Shown piece by piece: positions 25,612 through 35,701 of a stretch of DNA of 64,000 nt; position 1 is the stretch's first letter; each line of letters opens with the position of its first letter. The position numbers and the translations under genes were made by a program. This DNA comes from Dehalobacter alkaniphilus (GTDB lineage Bacteria > Bacillota > Desulfitobacteriia > Desulfitobacteriales > Syntrophobotulaceae): the NCBI GenBank assembly GCA_040500365.1, contig CP148031.1, positions 3,267,988-3,331,987 of the forward strand. Reading direction: 5' to 3'. The notes under the pieces are model-generated. The model worked only from the letters and a program-made list of their open reading frames with translations. It did no database searches and had not been told where the DNA came from.

Positions 25612-25965
25612 ATGATGACGGAAACTCAGAAACTCGAACAGTTGAAAAGTCTGCTTGATATAAGCGGTGATAGTGAGGACACGTTACTCGTCACGCTCCT
25701 GTCCATTTCCGCACAAAAGATACTCGACCGGGCATATCCTTATGACTCTACGGTCACGGAAGTTCCTGCTCGTTATCATACGAAACAGGTTGAGATTGCG
25801 GTCTATCTCTACAATAAGCGTGGCGCAGAAGGTCAGACCTCTCACAACGAAAACGGTATCAATCGCTCTTACGAGAGTGCAGACGTACCCGAAAGTCTTA
25901 TGAGGGGGATTACTCCATTTGTAGGACTAGCGATGTCGTTACCAGTTGATGATACGGAGGTGTAG
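25612..25965 (+). CDS. Head-tail connector protein
   Basis: 117 residues, short helical protein of the gp6-like/DNA-packaging connector type by position and pattern (LKSLLDISGDSEDTLLVTLL). AAAGGAG upstream supports ATG 25612 over TTG 25606. Confidence 0.6.
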   Translation: MMTETQKLEQLKSLLDISGDSEDTLLVTLLSISAQKILDRAYPYDSTVTEVPARYHTKQVEIAVYLYNKRGAEGQTSHNENGINRSYESADVPESLMRGITPFVGLAMSLPVDDTEV

Positions 25966-25968
25966 AGG

Positions 25969-26349
25969 ATGCGAACACTCGAACGTAATAAACAGGTAAT
26001 CTACTATGCTCTCTACGAGGACAAGACTCCGATTAAAGATGAGTATGGAAATGAAACCGGCGAGTATGAAATACAATATTCCACTCCTTCCGCTTTACAG
26101 GTTAATGTGTCAGCGGCGAGGGGTGAGAACTCGACAAGAGCCTTTGGTGAAACCGAGAACTACGATAAAGTCCTTGTCACAGACGATTTAAGCGTTCCTA
26201 TCACGGAAACAAGTATTTTGTGGATTGACACGATTCCGATAATCGAAGATGGCGAAACAGCAACACCGCATGACTACATCGTCAAGAAGGTTGCGAAAAG
26301 CCTTAACAGCGTGTCGTTTGCAGTAAGTAAGGTGAACGTGAGTGGCTAA
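25969..26349 (+). CDS. Putative head closure protein
   Basis: 126 residues, beta-rich, no strong motif; assigned from its place between the connector and the HK97 gp10-like gene. Overlaps the next gene by 8 bp. Confidence 0.5.
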   Translation: MRTLERNKQVIYYALYEDKTPIKDEYGNETGEYEIQYSTPSALQVNVSAARGENSTRAFGETENYDKVLVTDDLSVPITETSILWIDTIPIIEDGETATPHDYIVKKVAKSLNSVSFAVSKVNVSG

Positions 26350-26836
26350 GAAAATCCGCTTTAGTCTGTCCGAGAAGGACATCAATCGTGCAATCCGAGA
26401 GGTCGAGCAGTACAAGGCTGAACTCAATATCAAAATATCTTGTTTAATTGAAACACTTACGGATTATGGAGTTGAGATAGCCAAAGTACAGGTAAGGTCA
26501 CTCGGGGCATGGTACACCGGGGAGCTTGAATCGAGTATCGAAGGTTACTTTAGTCCCTCAGTTGGCGTAGGAATCATCAAAGCTGGTGCGCCTTACGCCG
26601 TCTATGTTGAGTTTGGTACAGGTGTCGTGGGGGCTTCCGCTCCCCATCCTGCTCCTACTGGATGGACGTATGACATAAATGGTCATGGTGAGTCCGGCTG
26701 GTGGTACTTCAATCCGAATGATGGCCGGGTGCATTGGACGAAAGGCATGGAAAGCCGACCGTTCATGTATAACACGGTTCGGGAACTTGAACAAATTTGC
26801 GTAAGCGTTGCGAAGGAGGTATTCGGTCGTGATTAA
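26342..26836 (+). CDS. HK97 gp10-like tail completion protein
   Basis: 164 residues, GTG start. AGAPYAVYVEFGTG is the family hallmark of HK97 gp10-like neck/tail-completion proteins. It joins head and tail. Confidence 0.7.
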   Translation: MAKKIRFSLSEKDINRAIREVEQYKAELNIKISCLIETLTDYGVEIAKVQVRSLGAWYTGELESSIEGYFSPSVGVGIIKAGAPYAVYVEFGTGVVGASAPHPAPTGWTYDINGHGESGWWYFNPNDGRVHWTKGMESRPFMYNTVRELEQICVSVAKEVFGRD

Positions 26837-27233
26837 CATAGAAAGCGAAGTTTTCAATACTTTAGCTACGGTATTACGAGCCGGGTACGACCCTATCTCC
26901 ATCTATGGCGAGTACGTTAAAGCTCCTTCCGTTTTCCCTTGTGTGACCATCGAAGAGAAAGACAATTACGTCTACGAGCGGTCACAGACCAGCGATGGGA
27001 TTGAGAATCACGCCGGACTTATGTACGAAATCAACGTGTACTCCAATAAGTCGAGCGGAAAAAAATCTCAATGCAAAGAGATATTCGCCCTGATTGATGG
27101 AGAAATGGCAGGAATGGGGTTTACCCGGACTCTACTTAATCCTTTTCCTAATGAACAGGATGCAACGGTCTATCGGATGATAGGCAGATACAGGGCGGTC
27201 GTATCAAGCGACCAAAAAATTTATAGGAGGTAA
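26829..27233 (+). CDS. Tail terminator-like minor protein
   Basis: 134 residues from GTG 26829 after AAGGAGG. Alpha/beta domain (PSVFPCVTIEEKDNYVYER) typical of tail terminator/minor capsid proteins at this position. Confidence 0.55.
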   Translation: MINIESEVFNTLATVLRAGYDPISIYGEYVKAPSVFPCVTIEEKDNYVYERSQTSDGIENHAGLMYEINVYSNKSSGKKSQCKEIFALIDGEMAGMGFTRTLLNPFPNEQDATVYRMIGRYRAVVSSDQKIYRR

Positions 27234-27239
27234 TGAATC

Positions 27240-27641
27240 ATGGCAATCAGTACGCAAGGCGTGACTCTTAAATGGGGCGCAGCTCTCGTTTCTATCGCAA
27301 AGGTCATTGACATCAAGGATTTTCCCGACCTAGGCGGTGCGCCGGAGCTTCTGGAAACCACCACTCTTTCCGATGCCGCTCAGACATTTATCAACGGCAT
27401 CCAGAGTCAGTCGGCGATGGAGTTCACCTGTAACTATACCAAAGCTGATTACGAATCTGTTCTCGCAGATGCCGGGACGGATATGTTTTACTCTTTGGAG
27501 TTCGGCGAAGCCGGAGCGGAAGGTAAGTTTCAATGGCAGGGACAGCATGCAGTTTGGGTTGTCGGTGCTGGCTCGAACGCCGTTACTGAGATGAAAATCA
27601 GTATCGCTCCTTCCACGCAACCTACTCTTGCTACTGTATAA
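27240..27641 (+). CDS. Major tail tube protein
   Basis: 133 residues. MAISTQGVTLKWG, LLETTTLSDAAQTFINGIQ and the beta-rich remainder match siphovirus tail-tube proteins. TAGGAGG before the ATG. Its single beta-barrel polymerises around the tape measure. Confidence 0.75.
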   Translation: MAISTQGVTLKWGAALVSIAKVIDIKDFPDLGGAPELLETTTLSDAAQTFINGIQSQSAMEFTCNYTKADYESVLADAGTDMFYSLEFGEAGAEGKFQWQGQHAVWVVGAGSNAVTEMKISIAPSTQPTLATV

Positions 27642-27750
27642 GCAGAGTAACGAGTCCGTGGCGCATACGCTCCCGGCTCGGTAATGCGGACAGGCAGACG
27701 GTTACAATCCCCGATAGCCTAACGCTAAAACGATTGGAGGATTAAAACAA

Positions 27751-28080
27751 ATGGCTAAGACAATCAATTTCGAATATCAAGGGCAGGACTATACTCTCGA
27801 ATTTACGAGGAAGTCCATCGAAACAATGGAACGGCAGGGATTTATTGCCGGGGATATTGCAGAGAAGCCGATGCTCACTCTTCCCACTCTGTTCGCTGGT
27901 GCTTTTCTCGCTCATCATCGCTATGTCAAGCGTGAAACCATCGACCAGATTTTCGACAAACTGACCAACAAACAGGAGCTTATCGGAAAGCTTGCTGAAA
28001 TGTATAACGAGCCTATCATCGCTCTGATGGACGAACCGGGCGAAGATGAGGGAAACGTGAAATGGGGAGCGAGCTGGTAA
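27751..28080 (+). CDS. Tail assembly chaperone, short product (G)
   Basis: 109 residues (MAKTINFEYQGQDYTLEFTRKS ... DEPGEDEGN), DUF5055-like, the first of the pair upstream of the tape measure. It carries the slippery heptamer GGGAAAC at 28050 near its end; a fraction of ribosomes should shift -1 and continue into the next frame. Confidence 0.8.
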   Translation: MAKTINFEYQGQDYTLEFTRKSIETMERQGFIAGDIAEKPMLTLPTLFAGAFLAHHRYVKRETIDQIFDKLTNKQELIGKLAEMYNEPIIALMDEPGEDEGNVKWGASW

Positions 28081-28094
28081 ACTCAGCTCCCCAT
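28050..28094 (+). promoter_or_regulatory. Programmed -1 frameshift signal
   Basis: G GGA AAC (28050-28056) is in the zero frame of the first chaperone gene, matching the X XXY YYZ pattern. After a 5-nt spacer a perfect 9-bp stem ATGGGGAGC (28062-28070) / GCTCCCCAT (28086-28094) with 15-nt loop follows. This matches classic -1 recoding sites such as lambda G/GT. Confidence 0.8.
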
Positions 28095-28499
28095 CTTACT
28101 TATACCGAACAGTTCAACAACCACTTTCCTTTCTATCTGTCGATAGGCATGACCTACGACCAATATTGGAACGAGGATTGCGAACTGCCAAAATACTATC
28201 GGCAAGCTCACGAGTTGAAAACCACTCGTAAAAATCAAGAGTTATGGTTACAGGGCATGTACATCTATGAAGCACTCTGCGATGTTTCTCCTGTCCTTCA
28301 TGCTTTTGCGAAGAAAGGGACAAAACCGCAACCGTATGCCGAAAGACCTTATGCTATTTCGGCAAGAGAGCGCAAAGAAGAAAAAGAACTTGCTGAAAAG
28401 GCAAATCGTAAAAAAGCCAGAGCCGTATTCGAAACGTGGGCGGCTCATCTGAAATTACCATCAAAACGAGAGGAAGTGAGTGCAGATGGCAACGATTGA
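28062..28499 (+). CDS. Tail assembly chaperone, frameshift extension (T)
   Basis: 145 residues if started at ATG 28062, but that codon is within the frameshift stem, with no good RBS. It is likely made mainly as a -1 frameshift fusion with the preceding gene. Helical and charged C-terminus (ERKEEKELAEKANRKKARAV). Confidence 0.75.
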   Translation: MGSELVNSAPHLTYTEQFNNHFPFYLSIGMTYDQYWNEDCELPKYYRQAHELKTTRKNQELWLQGMYIYEALCDVSPVLHAFAKKGTKPQPYAERPYAISARERKEEKELAEKANRKKARAVFETWAAHLKLPSKREEVSADGND

Positions 28500-31400
28500 T
28501 GAACTTCAAATTGAAATAACACAAGACTCGCAATCTGCGATGAACGGCTTAGATGCCCTTACCGCTTCTCTCGGTCGGTTAAAGTCTGCTTCGAGGGGTG
28601 GGGTGGGTCTTACTGCTGTAGGTAATCAGCTAAAGAAGCTGAATGAAGCTGTTACTACCATGCAGAACCCCTCCACCAAAATATCTCAGCTTGTGGCGGC
28701 ATTAAAGCCTTTAGAGTCCATTGGTAAGAGTAATCTTAACTCGATAATGAACTCTTTAGGCAAGCTGCCCGATTTGACGAAGAAATTAAGCTCTATTGAT
28801 ATGGGTGCTTTTGCTACTCAGATAAATAGGGTTGTTTCTGCATTAGCTCCTTTGGCTAACGAAATGAACAAGATTGCGGCCGGGTTTAATGCGTTTCCTG
28901 CCCGGATTCAGCGCATCATTACTCAGAATGAAAAGCTGTCTGCTTCAAATAGAAAAACAGGACAGTCCTTTGGTGTCTTAGGCACAGGATTGAGTGCTTT
29001 ACAGGCAAAATTCGGACTGTATTACATAGGTTTCCGTAGGATTGCTTCTGTACTGGCAGGATGGCTGAATGAAAGTAATGCCTATGTCGAAAATGTCAAC
29101 CTTTTTACGGTGGCAATGGGTAAATACGCAGACGAAGCGTTCAAGTATGCTCAGATAGTATCTAATGCGATGGGTATTGATATTTCTGAGTGGATTCGTA
29201 ATCAAGGTATTTTCATGCAGATTGCTACCGGCTTTGGTGTCATACAGGACAAAGCCTATCAGATGAGTAAAGGACTCACTCAGATAGCTTATGATATATC
29301 TTCGTTCTTCAATATCCAGATTGCAGACGCTTTTCTCAAAGTACAGTCTGGTATATCGGGCGAGTTAGAGCCGTTGCGTAGGCTCGGTTATGCTCTTGAT
29401 GTGGCTACCTTACAACAGGTGGCTTACAAGCATGGAATCGAAGATAGCGTAAATACCATGACACAAGCTCAAAAGGCTCAACTTCGTTATGTAGCAATCA
29501 TGGAGCAGAGCGGTAATGTCATGGGAGATATGTCGAGAACTCTTATCACTCCTGCCAATGCTCTGCGTATCTTATCGCAACAGGTAACGATGCTCAAAAG
29601 AGCTTTGGGCGATTTGATAAGCACCGTCCTCGTTCCTATCATTCCTTATATTCAAGCTTTTGTTCGGGTATTAACCAATGCGGCGAGAGCTTTGGCGAGT
29701 TTGATGGGATTCGAGTTACCAAAGATTGACTATTCGGGATTGAACGGTCTGAGTAGTGGTGCGACAGATGCCGAAGATGCTTTGGGCGGTGCTGCTGATG
29801 CCGCAAAGAAGCTCAAAAGTGCTACGGCAGGATTTGACGAATTGAATATTATTTCCCCCGACACCGATGCCGGTGGAGCTGGTGCAGGGGGAAGTACAGA
29901 CTTACCGCTTGATATAAAAGCGTATGAGGGTTTCTTGACCAAAATGCAAAGCGAAGTCGATAAGATTGCCGACAAGATTCAGAAGCCTTTCGAACAGGCG
30001 TTGACTCTCGTGGGTTTAATCGGCGTAGGTATTGCGTCTTGGAAGATGGCAGATGCTCTATTCTCTCTGCTGACCGGGAAAGGCACGAATGGTTTCTTCA
30101 CGGCAATAAACGCTCTCGGAAAAGCCTTTGTTTCTCCGAGTGGTTCTACAATTAAGTTGGCAAGTTTGCTTGGTAACAGCACCGCCTATGTCGGTACTGC
30201 TGCTGTCATCGCCGGTATCGCCGCTACGATTGCGATTATGGTACTTCGGTTCGTTGACCTGTTTAAGAATAGTGAGAGATTTCGTGATGGGCTGAAAGCG
30301 ATATGGGACGGCTTCATGGATATTGTCGATTGGATTTCCAATACGGCAATTCCGACTATCGGAGAATTTTTCTCTGGTCTTGTTCCGCAGGAGGTCAAGA
30401 ACGCTTTTGCTCCCCTCTCCGATATGTTCAAGGCGTTGGATGTCGATTCGATGGATTGGCTTCTGACTCTCGGAAGTATTGCTCTACTCTTTACCCCGGC
30501 CGCTCCGTTTGCCGCCGCAATCCTTATTTTCGAGGGTATCACTCTCGCAATCAGAGGAATTGGCTATGCGACTTCGGACGCTGTTGAGGAAGTTGACCTG
30601 TTCAGCGATGGTATCAGCGAAACTACAAAATCTAAAGTACAGCCTTTTATCGAGCAGATGAGAGCTTTGGACGATACGATTACCTCTCTCGATTGGACAG
30701 GTATGGTTATTGACCAGAGTGTCGTTGACGATGTGGCGAAGAAGGTTGGCGCAATCGTTGATACGATTACTACCGAACTTGATGCTGATAAAAATGACGC
30801 TCTGGCAAACCTTGCTCCACTTCGTAAGGCTCTCGGTGAAGAAGCCTACAACCAACTTATCGAGGACAATACGAAGTATTACTCTGACATGACTAAAAAG
30901 GTTCAAGATAACGAGAAGCGCATCAATGACATCATCGCACAGGCGAAAGCTGAAAATCGTGCGCTTACTCAGTCCGAAGCCGATGAAATTAACCGCATAC
31001 AGGACGAAATGATGAATACCGGCGTAAGTCATCTTTCGGAAACTGAAATCGAGTATCAGACTATTATGAACCGTCTGAAAGACAATACCGTCCGTATCTC
31101 TCTCGAACAGGCAAGCAGTATTATCCAAAATGCCATTATGACGAGGGACAAAACGATTGCAGCCGCAGAGGAGCAATATGCGAAACAGGAACTCGAAGCT
31201 CAGAGGATGCTTGATGTTGGTGCTATCAATGAGGAACAGTATCAAGCGATTATCGATGCCGCCGCTCAGACGAGGGATGAAACGATTGCCGCCGCCAATA
31301 AGCAGTATGACACCATACAGACTACTACCACTACGAAACTCGGCGAAACTGCCGCCTTTATTGACCTCACCACAGGCGATATTAAATCCAAATGGCAAGT

Positions 31401-32049
31401 ATTCTGTGATAATACCTCTGCATGGTGGTCTACCACGTGGGATAACATTGGAAATCGATTCACACTCTGGAAAGAGAACATGGTTACTTGGTTTGAGGAC
31501 TTTAAGACCAAATTCAAGCAGGGATGGACTACTTTCTGGTCGAGCGTAGGCAACTTCTTCATTGACATCTGGAACGGTATTGTTGGCGGTATCGAAAGTG
31601 CTTTGAACAAGGTTATCGCCGGTCTTAACCGCTTTATCGATGCGTACAACGCCGTTGCTTCGAAAGTACCGGGTATCGGCTCGAAAATCACCGTGTCGAA
31701 TATCAGTAGCGTTTCCTTCGGGCGAGTCCCCCGGATAAGCATACCTGTGTTTGAATTGGGCGGCTTCCCGGATATGGGGCAGTTATTCGTAGCTCGTGAG
31801 TCCGGGGCAGAAATGGTCGGTGCAATCGGCAATCGTACCGCTGTTGCGAATAATGACCAGATTGTTGATGGCATTTCGCAGGGCGTGTTTGAAGCTGTAC
31901 GAGCCGCTATGTCGGGTAATAACAATTCCGATAGACCGCTCGAAGTCCGAGTTTATCTTGATGGTAAAGAGATTACGAAGTCCGTAGAAAAGGTACAGCG
32001 TGATAAGGGTACACCATTTACGACAGGGGGTGAGCTATTTGCCGTATAG
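28486..32049 (+). CDS. Tail tape measure protein
   Basis: 1187 residues, the longest gene of the phage. ATG 28486 after GAGGAAGTGAG. Long helical N-terminus, several hydrophobic segments (about residues 505-520 and 565-590 and 665-690), long coiled coils (800-960), and a C-terminal Gly-rich GGFPDMGQLFVARESGAEMV region. It sets tail length and may contact the host membrane during DNA entry. Confidence 0.88.
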   Translation: MATIDELQIEITQDSQSAMNGLDALTASLGRLKSASRGGVGLTAVGNQLKKLNEAVTTMQNPSTKISQLVAALKPLESIGKSNLNSIMNSLGKLPDLTKKLSSIDMGAFATQINRVVSALAPLANEMNKIAAGFNAFPARIQRIITQNEKLSASNRKTGQSFGVLGTGLSALQAKFGLYYIGFRRIASVLAGWLNESNAYVENVNLFTVAMGKYADEAFKYAQIVSNAMGIDISEWIRNQGIFMQIATGFGVIQDKAYQMSKGLTQIAYDISSFFNIQIADAFLKVQSGISGELEPLRRLGYALDVATLQQVAYKHGIEDSVNTMTQAQKAQLRYVAIMEQSGNVMGDMSRTLITPANALRILSQQVTMLKRALGDLISTVLVPIIPYIQAFVRVLTNAARALASLMGFELPKIDYSGLNGLSSGATDAEDALGGAADAAKKLKSATAGFDELNIISPDTDAGGAGAGGSTDLPLDIKAYEGFLTKMQSEVDKIADKIQKPFEQALTLVGLIGVGIASWKMADALFSLLTGKGTNGFFTAINALGKAFVSPSGSTIKLASLLGNSTAYVGTAAVIAGIAATIAIMVLRFVDLFKNSERFRDGLKAIWDGFMDIVDWISNTAIPTIGEFFSGLVPQEVKNAFAPLSDMFKALDVDSMDWLLTLGSIALLFTPAAPFAAAILIFEGITLAIRGIGYATSDAVEEVDLFSDGISETTKSKVQPFIEQMRALDDTITSLDWTGMVIDQSVVDDVAKKVGAIVDTITTELDADKNDALANLAPLRKALGEEAYNQLIEDNTKYYSDMTKKVQDNEKRINDIIAQAKAENRALTQSEADEINRIQDEMMNTGVSHLSETEIEYQTIMNRLKDNTVRISLEQASSIIQNAIMTRDKTIAAAEEQYAKQELEAQRMLDVGAINEEQYQAIIDAAAQTRDETIAAANKQYDTIQTTTTTKLGETAAFIDLTTGDIKSKWQVFCDNTSAWWSTTWDNIGNRFTLWKENMVTWFEDFKTKFKQGWTTFWSSVGNFFIDIWNGIVGGIESALNKVIAGLNRFIDAYNAVASKVPGIGSKITVSNISSVSFGRVPRISIPVFELGGFPDMGQLFVARESGAEMVGAIGNRTAVANNDQIVDGISQGVFEAVRAAMSGNNNSDRPLEVRVYLDGKEITKSVEKVQRDKGTPFTTGGELFAV

Positions 32050-32425
32050 AGCGTTAGTGTCCGTAGATGGATATGATTTTCCCGAACCTTCGATATATAG
32101 TGGTAACACGGCTACTCTTGTGGATTCGGGACGAAATGTGGAAGGTCGTTTCATCGGCTCGGTTGTCCGGGACGATGTTGCGAAAGTAGACCTTACATGG
32201 AACTATCTTACGATTCAGCAATGGGCGAATATCAATAAAAAATTCAAGCGGTCTGCCGGTGGGAAGTTTATCAATTTGGTTGACTTCTTTGACCAATCGG
32301 TCGGTGGATGGGTCACAAAGGAAATGTATATCAGCGACCGCAATGCCGGATTATGGCGGCGTGACCCCGACACCGGGGATGTCCTCGGATGGGTGGGTGC
32401 GAAACTGAGCTTGGTGGAGGTATAG
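32039..32425 (+). CDS. Distal tail-like protein
   Basis: 128 residues from TTG 32039, with AGGGGGTG upstream, overlapping the tape measure by 11 bp. MPYRALVSVDGYDFPEPSIY ... WNYLTIQQWANI resembles small tail/baseplate proteins following tape measures. Longer in-frame start at 32000 has no RBS. Confidence 0.55.
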   Translation: MPYRALVSVDGYDFPEPSIYSGNTATLVDSGRNVEGRFIGSVVRDDVAKVDLTWNYLTIQQWANINKKFKRSAGGKFINLVDFFDQSVGGWVTKEMYISDRNAGLWRRDPDTGDVLGWVGAKLSLVEV

Positions 32426-32426
32426 G

Positions 32427-33125
32427 ATGTACACCGTTTATATGCACAGAAATAAAGTGAATGGTAAGAAGTACATCGGATTGACTCGCTGCCCTCTACA
32501 TAGAAGATGGCGAAAGGGAATTGGTTACAAAAGTCAACCGGCGATGTGGAACGCTATTCAGACTTATGGGTGGGAGTCTTTTGAGCATTTGATTCTTGCA
32601 GAAGGGCTATCTCAGTCGGAAGCCAAAGAGTTCGAGGTTTTTTACATTGCATTATATGAAACGACCAATCCAAAATTCGGATATAACATTACTTTCGGCG
32701 GCGAAAGTGCTTCTGGCAGAACAGTTTCAGACGAACTTCGTGAACGTATTCGCCAGACGTTGATAGGTAGACCCCATACAGAAGAACGCAAGCTTAATAT
32801 GAGTAAATCGTTAAAGGGTAAAAAGCACAATCTTAGCGATGAAATGCGTCAGTTTCGCTCCGAAAGAATGGTAGGAAATCAGTTCGCAAAAGGGTATCGA
32901 TACACTGACGAACAGAGAGAAAGTTACCGTACCGCTATGCGAGAACGTCTTAATAGTCCGAAAATTCGATGCGTTGAAACTGGCGTAATTTATGTAAACA
33001 CAGCCGATGCCGCCAGATTGAGCGGAGTCAATAGCGGAAGTATTTATGAGTGTTGCGAAGGTAAAGGACGTAGAAAGTCAGCCGGAGGTTTTCATTGGGA
33101 ATATATGATTGAAAAGGTGGGATAG
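32427..33125 (+). CDS. GIY-YIG homing endonuclease
   Basis: 232 residues. GIY-YIG catalytic domain (YTVYMHRNKVNGKKYIGLT, then RRWRKGIGY, with a C-terminal E), NUMOD3 repeats (GRPHTEERKLNMSKSLKGKKH) and C-terminal NUMOD1. Inserted between two tail genes; selfish. Confidence 0.88.
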   Translation: MYTVYMHRNKVNGKKYIGLTRCPLHRRWRKGIGYKSQPAMWNAIQTYGWESFEHLILAEGLSQSEAKEFEVFYIALYETTNPKFGYNITFGGESASGRTVSDELRERIRQTLIGRPHTEERKLNMSKSLKGKKHNLSDEMRQFRSERMVGNQFAKGYRYTDEQRESYRTAMRERLNSPKIRCVETGVIYVNTADAARLSGVNSGSIYECCEGKGRRKSAGGFHWEYMIEKVG

Positions 33126-33127
33126 AT

Positions 33128-34924
33128 ATGCAGCCGGTAAGTGCGTTTTGGAAAGCAAATCAGAAAAGAACATTGGTAGAGGAAAGCTTTGTCGAGGTTT
33201 CTTATGACATAGCCGACCCCGATGCGCTTGAAGATACTACCGCTTCGGACAATGGTGCTATCTACATCGCCAATACTCCCCAAATTGTGAGTGAGGTCGA
33301 GAAGAACATCATCCCCTATGCGACACTTGAACGAAACCTCTGTGTGTTGAATGGGAGTTTTCAAGACATTCCTGCTTCTTCCTATGGCGATACCGGCTTC
33401 GTGAGTCAGTCATTGAGCGATGAAGCCTGTATTTTTGATGTCATCCCGATTGTCGAGATTGCTTTCTCGGTCGTACATTCTCCCATCATTCCCGGCTTAA
33501 CAATAACGTGGGCTGATGCTTACGGAGAGTATGCAGAGAGCTTTATTGTGTCTGCGTACAATATGGGTTCGTTGGTGGCAGAGAAGCGAGTCGATGGTAA
33601 TACCTCCGTGACTTCGATTGTTGAGGTCGATATTGAGGACTATGACCTTATTCGCATCGAAGTCTTAAAGTGGTGTCTACCACAACACAGAGCCAGAATA
33701 TCCAATATCTTTGTCGGCATCAACAAGGTCTACTACAAGACTGATTTGATGTCTTTTGAGCATACGCAGGAGGTTGACCCTCTTGCTACCAAACTGCCGA
33801 AAATAGCTGTGAAATTTGAGATTGACAATACTTCGGATGACTACAATCCTGTCAATCTCAATGGTCAGTCTAAATACATCATGGAACGGCAGGAAATTCG
33901 GACAAGGTACGGTTATAAAATCGGTGATACCGTTGAATGGATTGACGGCGGTGTTTTCTATATGTCTGCGTGGGATGCTCCGCAGAATGGTATGTCTGCC
34001 AGCTTTGAAGCTCGTGACCTCTTGGAGTTCATGCGAGATACCTACATGAAGGGTCTATATTCCGAAGTAGGGGTTTCCCTTTATAGTCTGGCACTTGCTG
34101 TTTTGACCGAAGCCGATTTACCGCTTAATGCGGACGGCTCGGTGAAGTGGGTTATAGATGAATCTTTGGAGGACATTTATACCAATGCCCCCCTTCCTCT
34201 CCTGAGTCTTAGCGATTGCTTAATCAGGATAGCCAATGCTGCCGGATGCGTTCTTTTCACAGACCGGGAAGGAAACATTCATATTGAGTCTATCAACGAT
34301 GAGCCTGTGGACTATACGGTGGATAATTTCAACAGCTTTCGTAAGTCCGACATATCTCTCGGAAAGCCGCTCTTCCGGGTAAATGTGAACGCCTACAACT
34401 ACATTTTGGATGACGAGGATAAAGACCTCTACGATGGTGTAGTCAACATTACCGGCACGAAGTCCATTTGGATTGAATATAAAGACCCCGCAATTAACGT
34501 GTCTGCTTCGGTTACAGGCGGGACGCTCGTATCGGCTCAATATTATACCTTTGCTTGCTTACTCACAATTACCGGCAGCGGCGATGTGAGTGTGAGTGTC
34601 ACAGGCGATACCCTCAAAGCGTCTAAAACGGTCATTACAGCGTCCACAGAGAATGACGATGGTGATACCTTCAAGGTCGATAATCCCCTCATTACGACCA
34701 CAGAAAGAGCCGTAGCGATTGGAGAATTGGCGAGAGATTACCTGTTGAATAGGAAAGTCATATCGTCTGATTGGAGGGCAGACCCCTCCGTAGATGTTCT
34801 TGACATTATAACTACGGCGAACAATTACGGTTCGTCTTTAACAAGGCTCTCTTCGGTCACGCTCAAATACAATGGAGCTTTCCGGGGTACGAGCGAAGGG
34901 AGGATTTTAGATGGCGTGGAGTAA
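33128..34924 (+). CDS. Tail hub/baseplate protein
   Basis: 598 residues; beta-rich throughout, with hub-like KIAVKFEIDNTSDDYNP, YGYKIGDTVEWIDGGVFY and FEARDLLEFM segments. No lysis motif. Position after the distal tail gene supports a tail-tip hub; DUF-level similarity only. Confidence 0.65.
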   Translation: MQPVSAFWKANQKRTLVEESFVEVSYDIADPDALEDTTASDNGAIYIANTPQIVSEVEKNIIPYATLERNLCVLNGSFQDIPASSYGDTGFVSQSLSDEACIFDVIPIVEIAFSVVHSPIIPGLTITWADAYGEYAESFIVSAYNMGSLVAEKRVDGNTSVTSIVEVDIEDYDLIRIEVLKWCLPQHRARISNIFVGINKVYYKTDLMSFEHTQEVDPLATKLPKIAVKFEIDNTSDDYNPVNLNGQSKYIMERQEIRTRYGYKIGDTVEWIDGGVFYMSAWDAPQNGMSASFEARDLLEFMRDTYMKGLYSEVGVSLYSLALAVLTEADLPLNADGSVKWVIDESLEDIYTNAPLPLLSLSDCLIRIANAAGCVLFTDREGNIHIESINDEPVDYTVDNFNSFRKSDISLGKPLFRVNVNAYNYILDDEDKDLYDGVVNITGTKSIWIEYKDPAINVSASVTGGTLVSAQYYTFACLLTITGSGDVSVSVTGDTLKASKTVITASTENDDGDTFKVDNPLITTTERAVAIGELARDYLLNRKVISSDWRADPSVDVLDIITTANNYGSSLTRLSSVTLKYNGAFRGTSEGRILDGVE

Positions 34925-35396
34925 TCCAGTTTTCGACCGTACACAGGAGGATGTCGATACGGCAATCGCTCAGATAGAAGCATGGAAAGCAGCTCAGATA
35001 GATGGTTTATCGGTCGTGGTGACTGAGTTAAAGGGTTGTCGCAATCTGAGTGACCTTAATCGAATTGAGAATAACATCCTGTTCCTTGAAAACAAGTTGA
35101 GTTCTTTGCACTATCCTCCGGGTACGCGATCCAAAACGTGGGGTATTGAAGGATTGCCGAGTCTTGCGGACATACAGCGTATTTTGAACAATGTTCAGCT
35201 CATTATAGATGCTTATTTCCAGTTCGATGATGCTCCCATGATTCCCGAAGCGATGCTCAATTACACGGAAATCAACGCCGTGGAAGAAAATCTTTATCTC
35301 ATAAAAATGCTGCTTGACGGCATGGAAAGCTATTTCCGCAAGAGCGGAACATTCAAATGCGGTTCTGATAGATTACTGCCAATGTGGAGGGGGTGA
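34911..35396 (+). CDS. Hypothetical tail-tip protein
   Basis: 161 residues, overlaps the hub gene by 14 bp. A WxSNPVFDRTQEDV start, typical of short proteins between hub and fibre genes, with helices and a GTRSKTWGIEGLPS loop. Function unknown. Confidence 0.55.
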   Translation: MAWSNPVFDRTQEDVDTAIAQIEAWKAAQIDGLSVVVTELKGCRNLSDLNRIENNILFLENKLSSLHYPPGTRSKTWGIEGLPSLADIQRILNNVQLIIDAYFQFDDAPMIPEAMLNYTEINAVEENLYLIKMLLDGMESYFRKSGTFKCGSDRLLPMWRG

Positions 35397-35401
35397 GATA
35401 A

Positions 35402-35698
35402 ATGGCGTATGTTGCGAGAACGATTACCGACAGAGTGGCTATCGGCGATGACAAGTTCTATATGGAAGAACTGGAAGATGGGCGAATCCTGCTTACTCCT
35501 GCTCCCGATAGTGTCACAGAAGTTGGTACGGACATCAATAAGGCGTTGCTTCAACCTATCGAAGATAACGTGGTTTGGCTGATGAATCGTGTTTTCAATG
35601 ATATAACCAGCAATCCTTTCAACATCCAATTCGATGACCTTGACGGTTTGACCGTAACAGGGGTATGGAATGAAGCGTTGGAAAGGATTGAGTGTTAA
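35402..35698 (+). CDS. Hypothetical virion-associated protein
   Basis: 98 residues after GAGGGGG. No family recognised. It lies directly before the retroelement cassette. Confidence 0.5.
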   Translation: MAYVARTITDRVAIGDDKFYMEELEDGRILLTPAPDSVTEVGTDINKALLQPIEDNVVWLMNRVFNDITSNPFNIQFDDLDGLTVTGVWNEALERIEC

Positions 35699-35701
35699 AT
35701 C

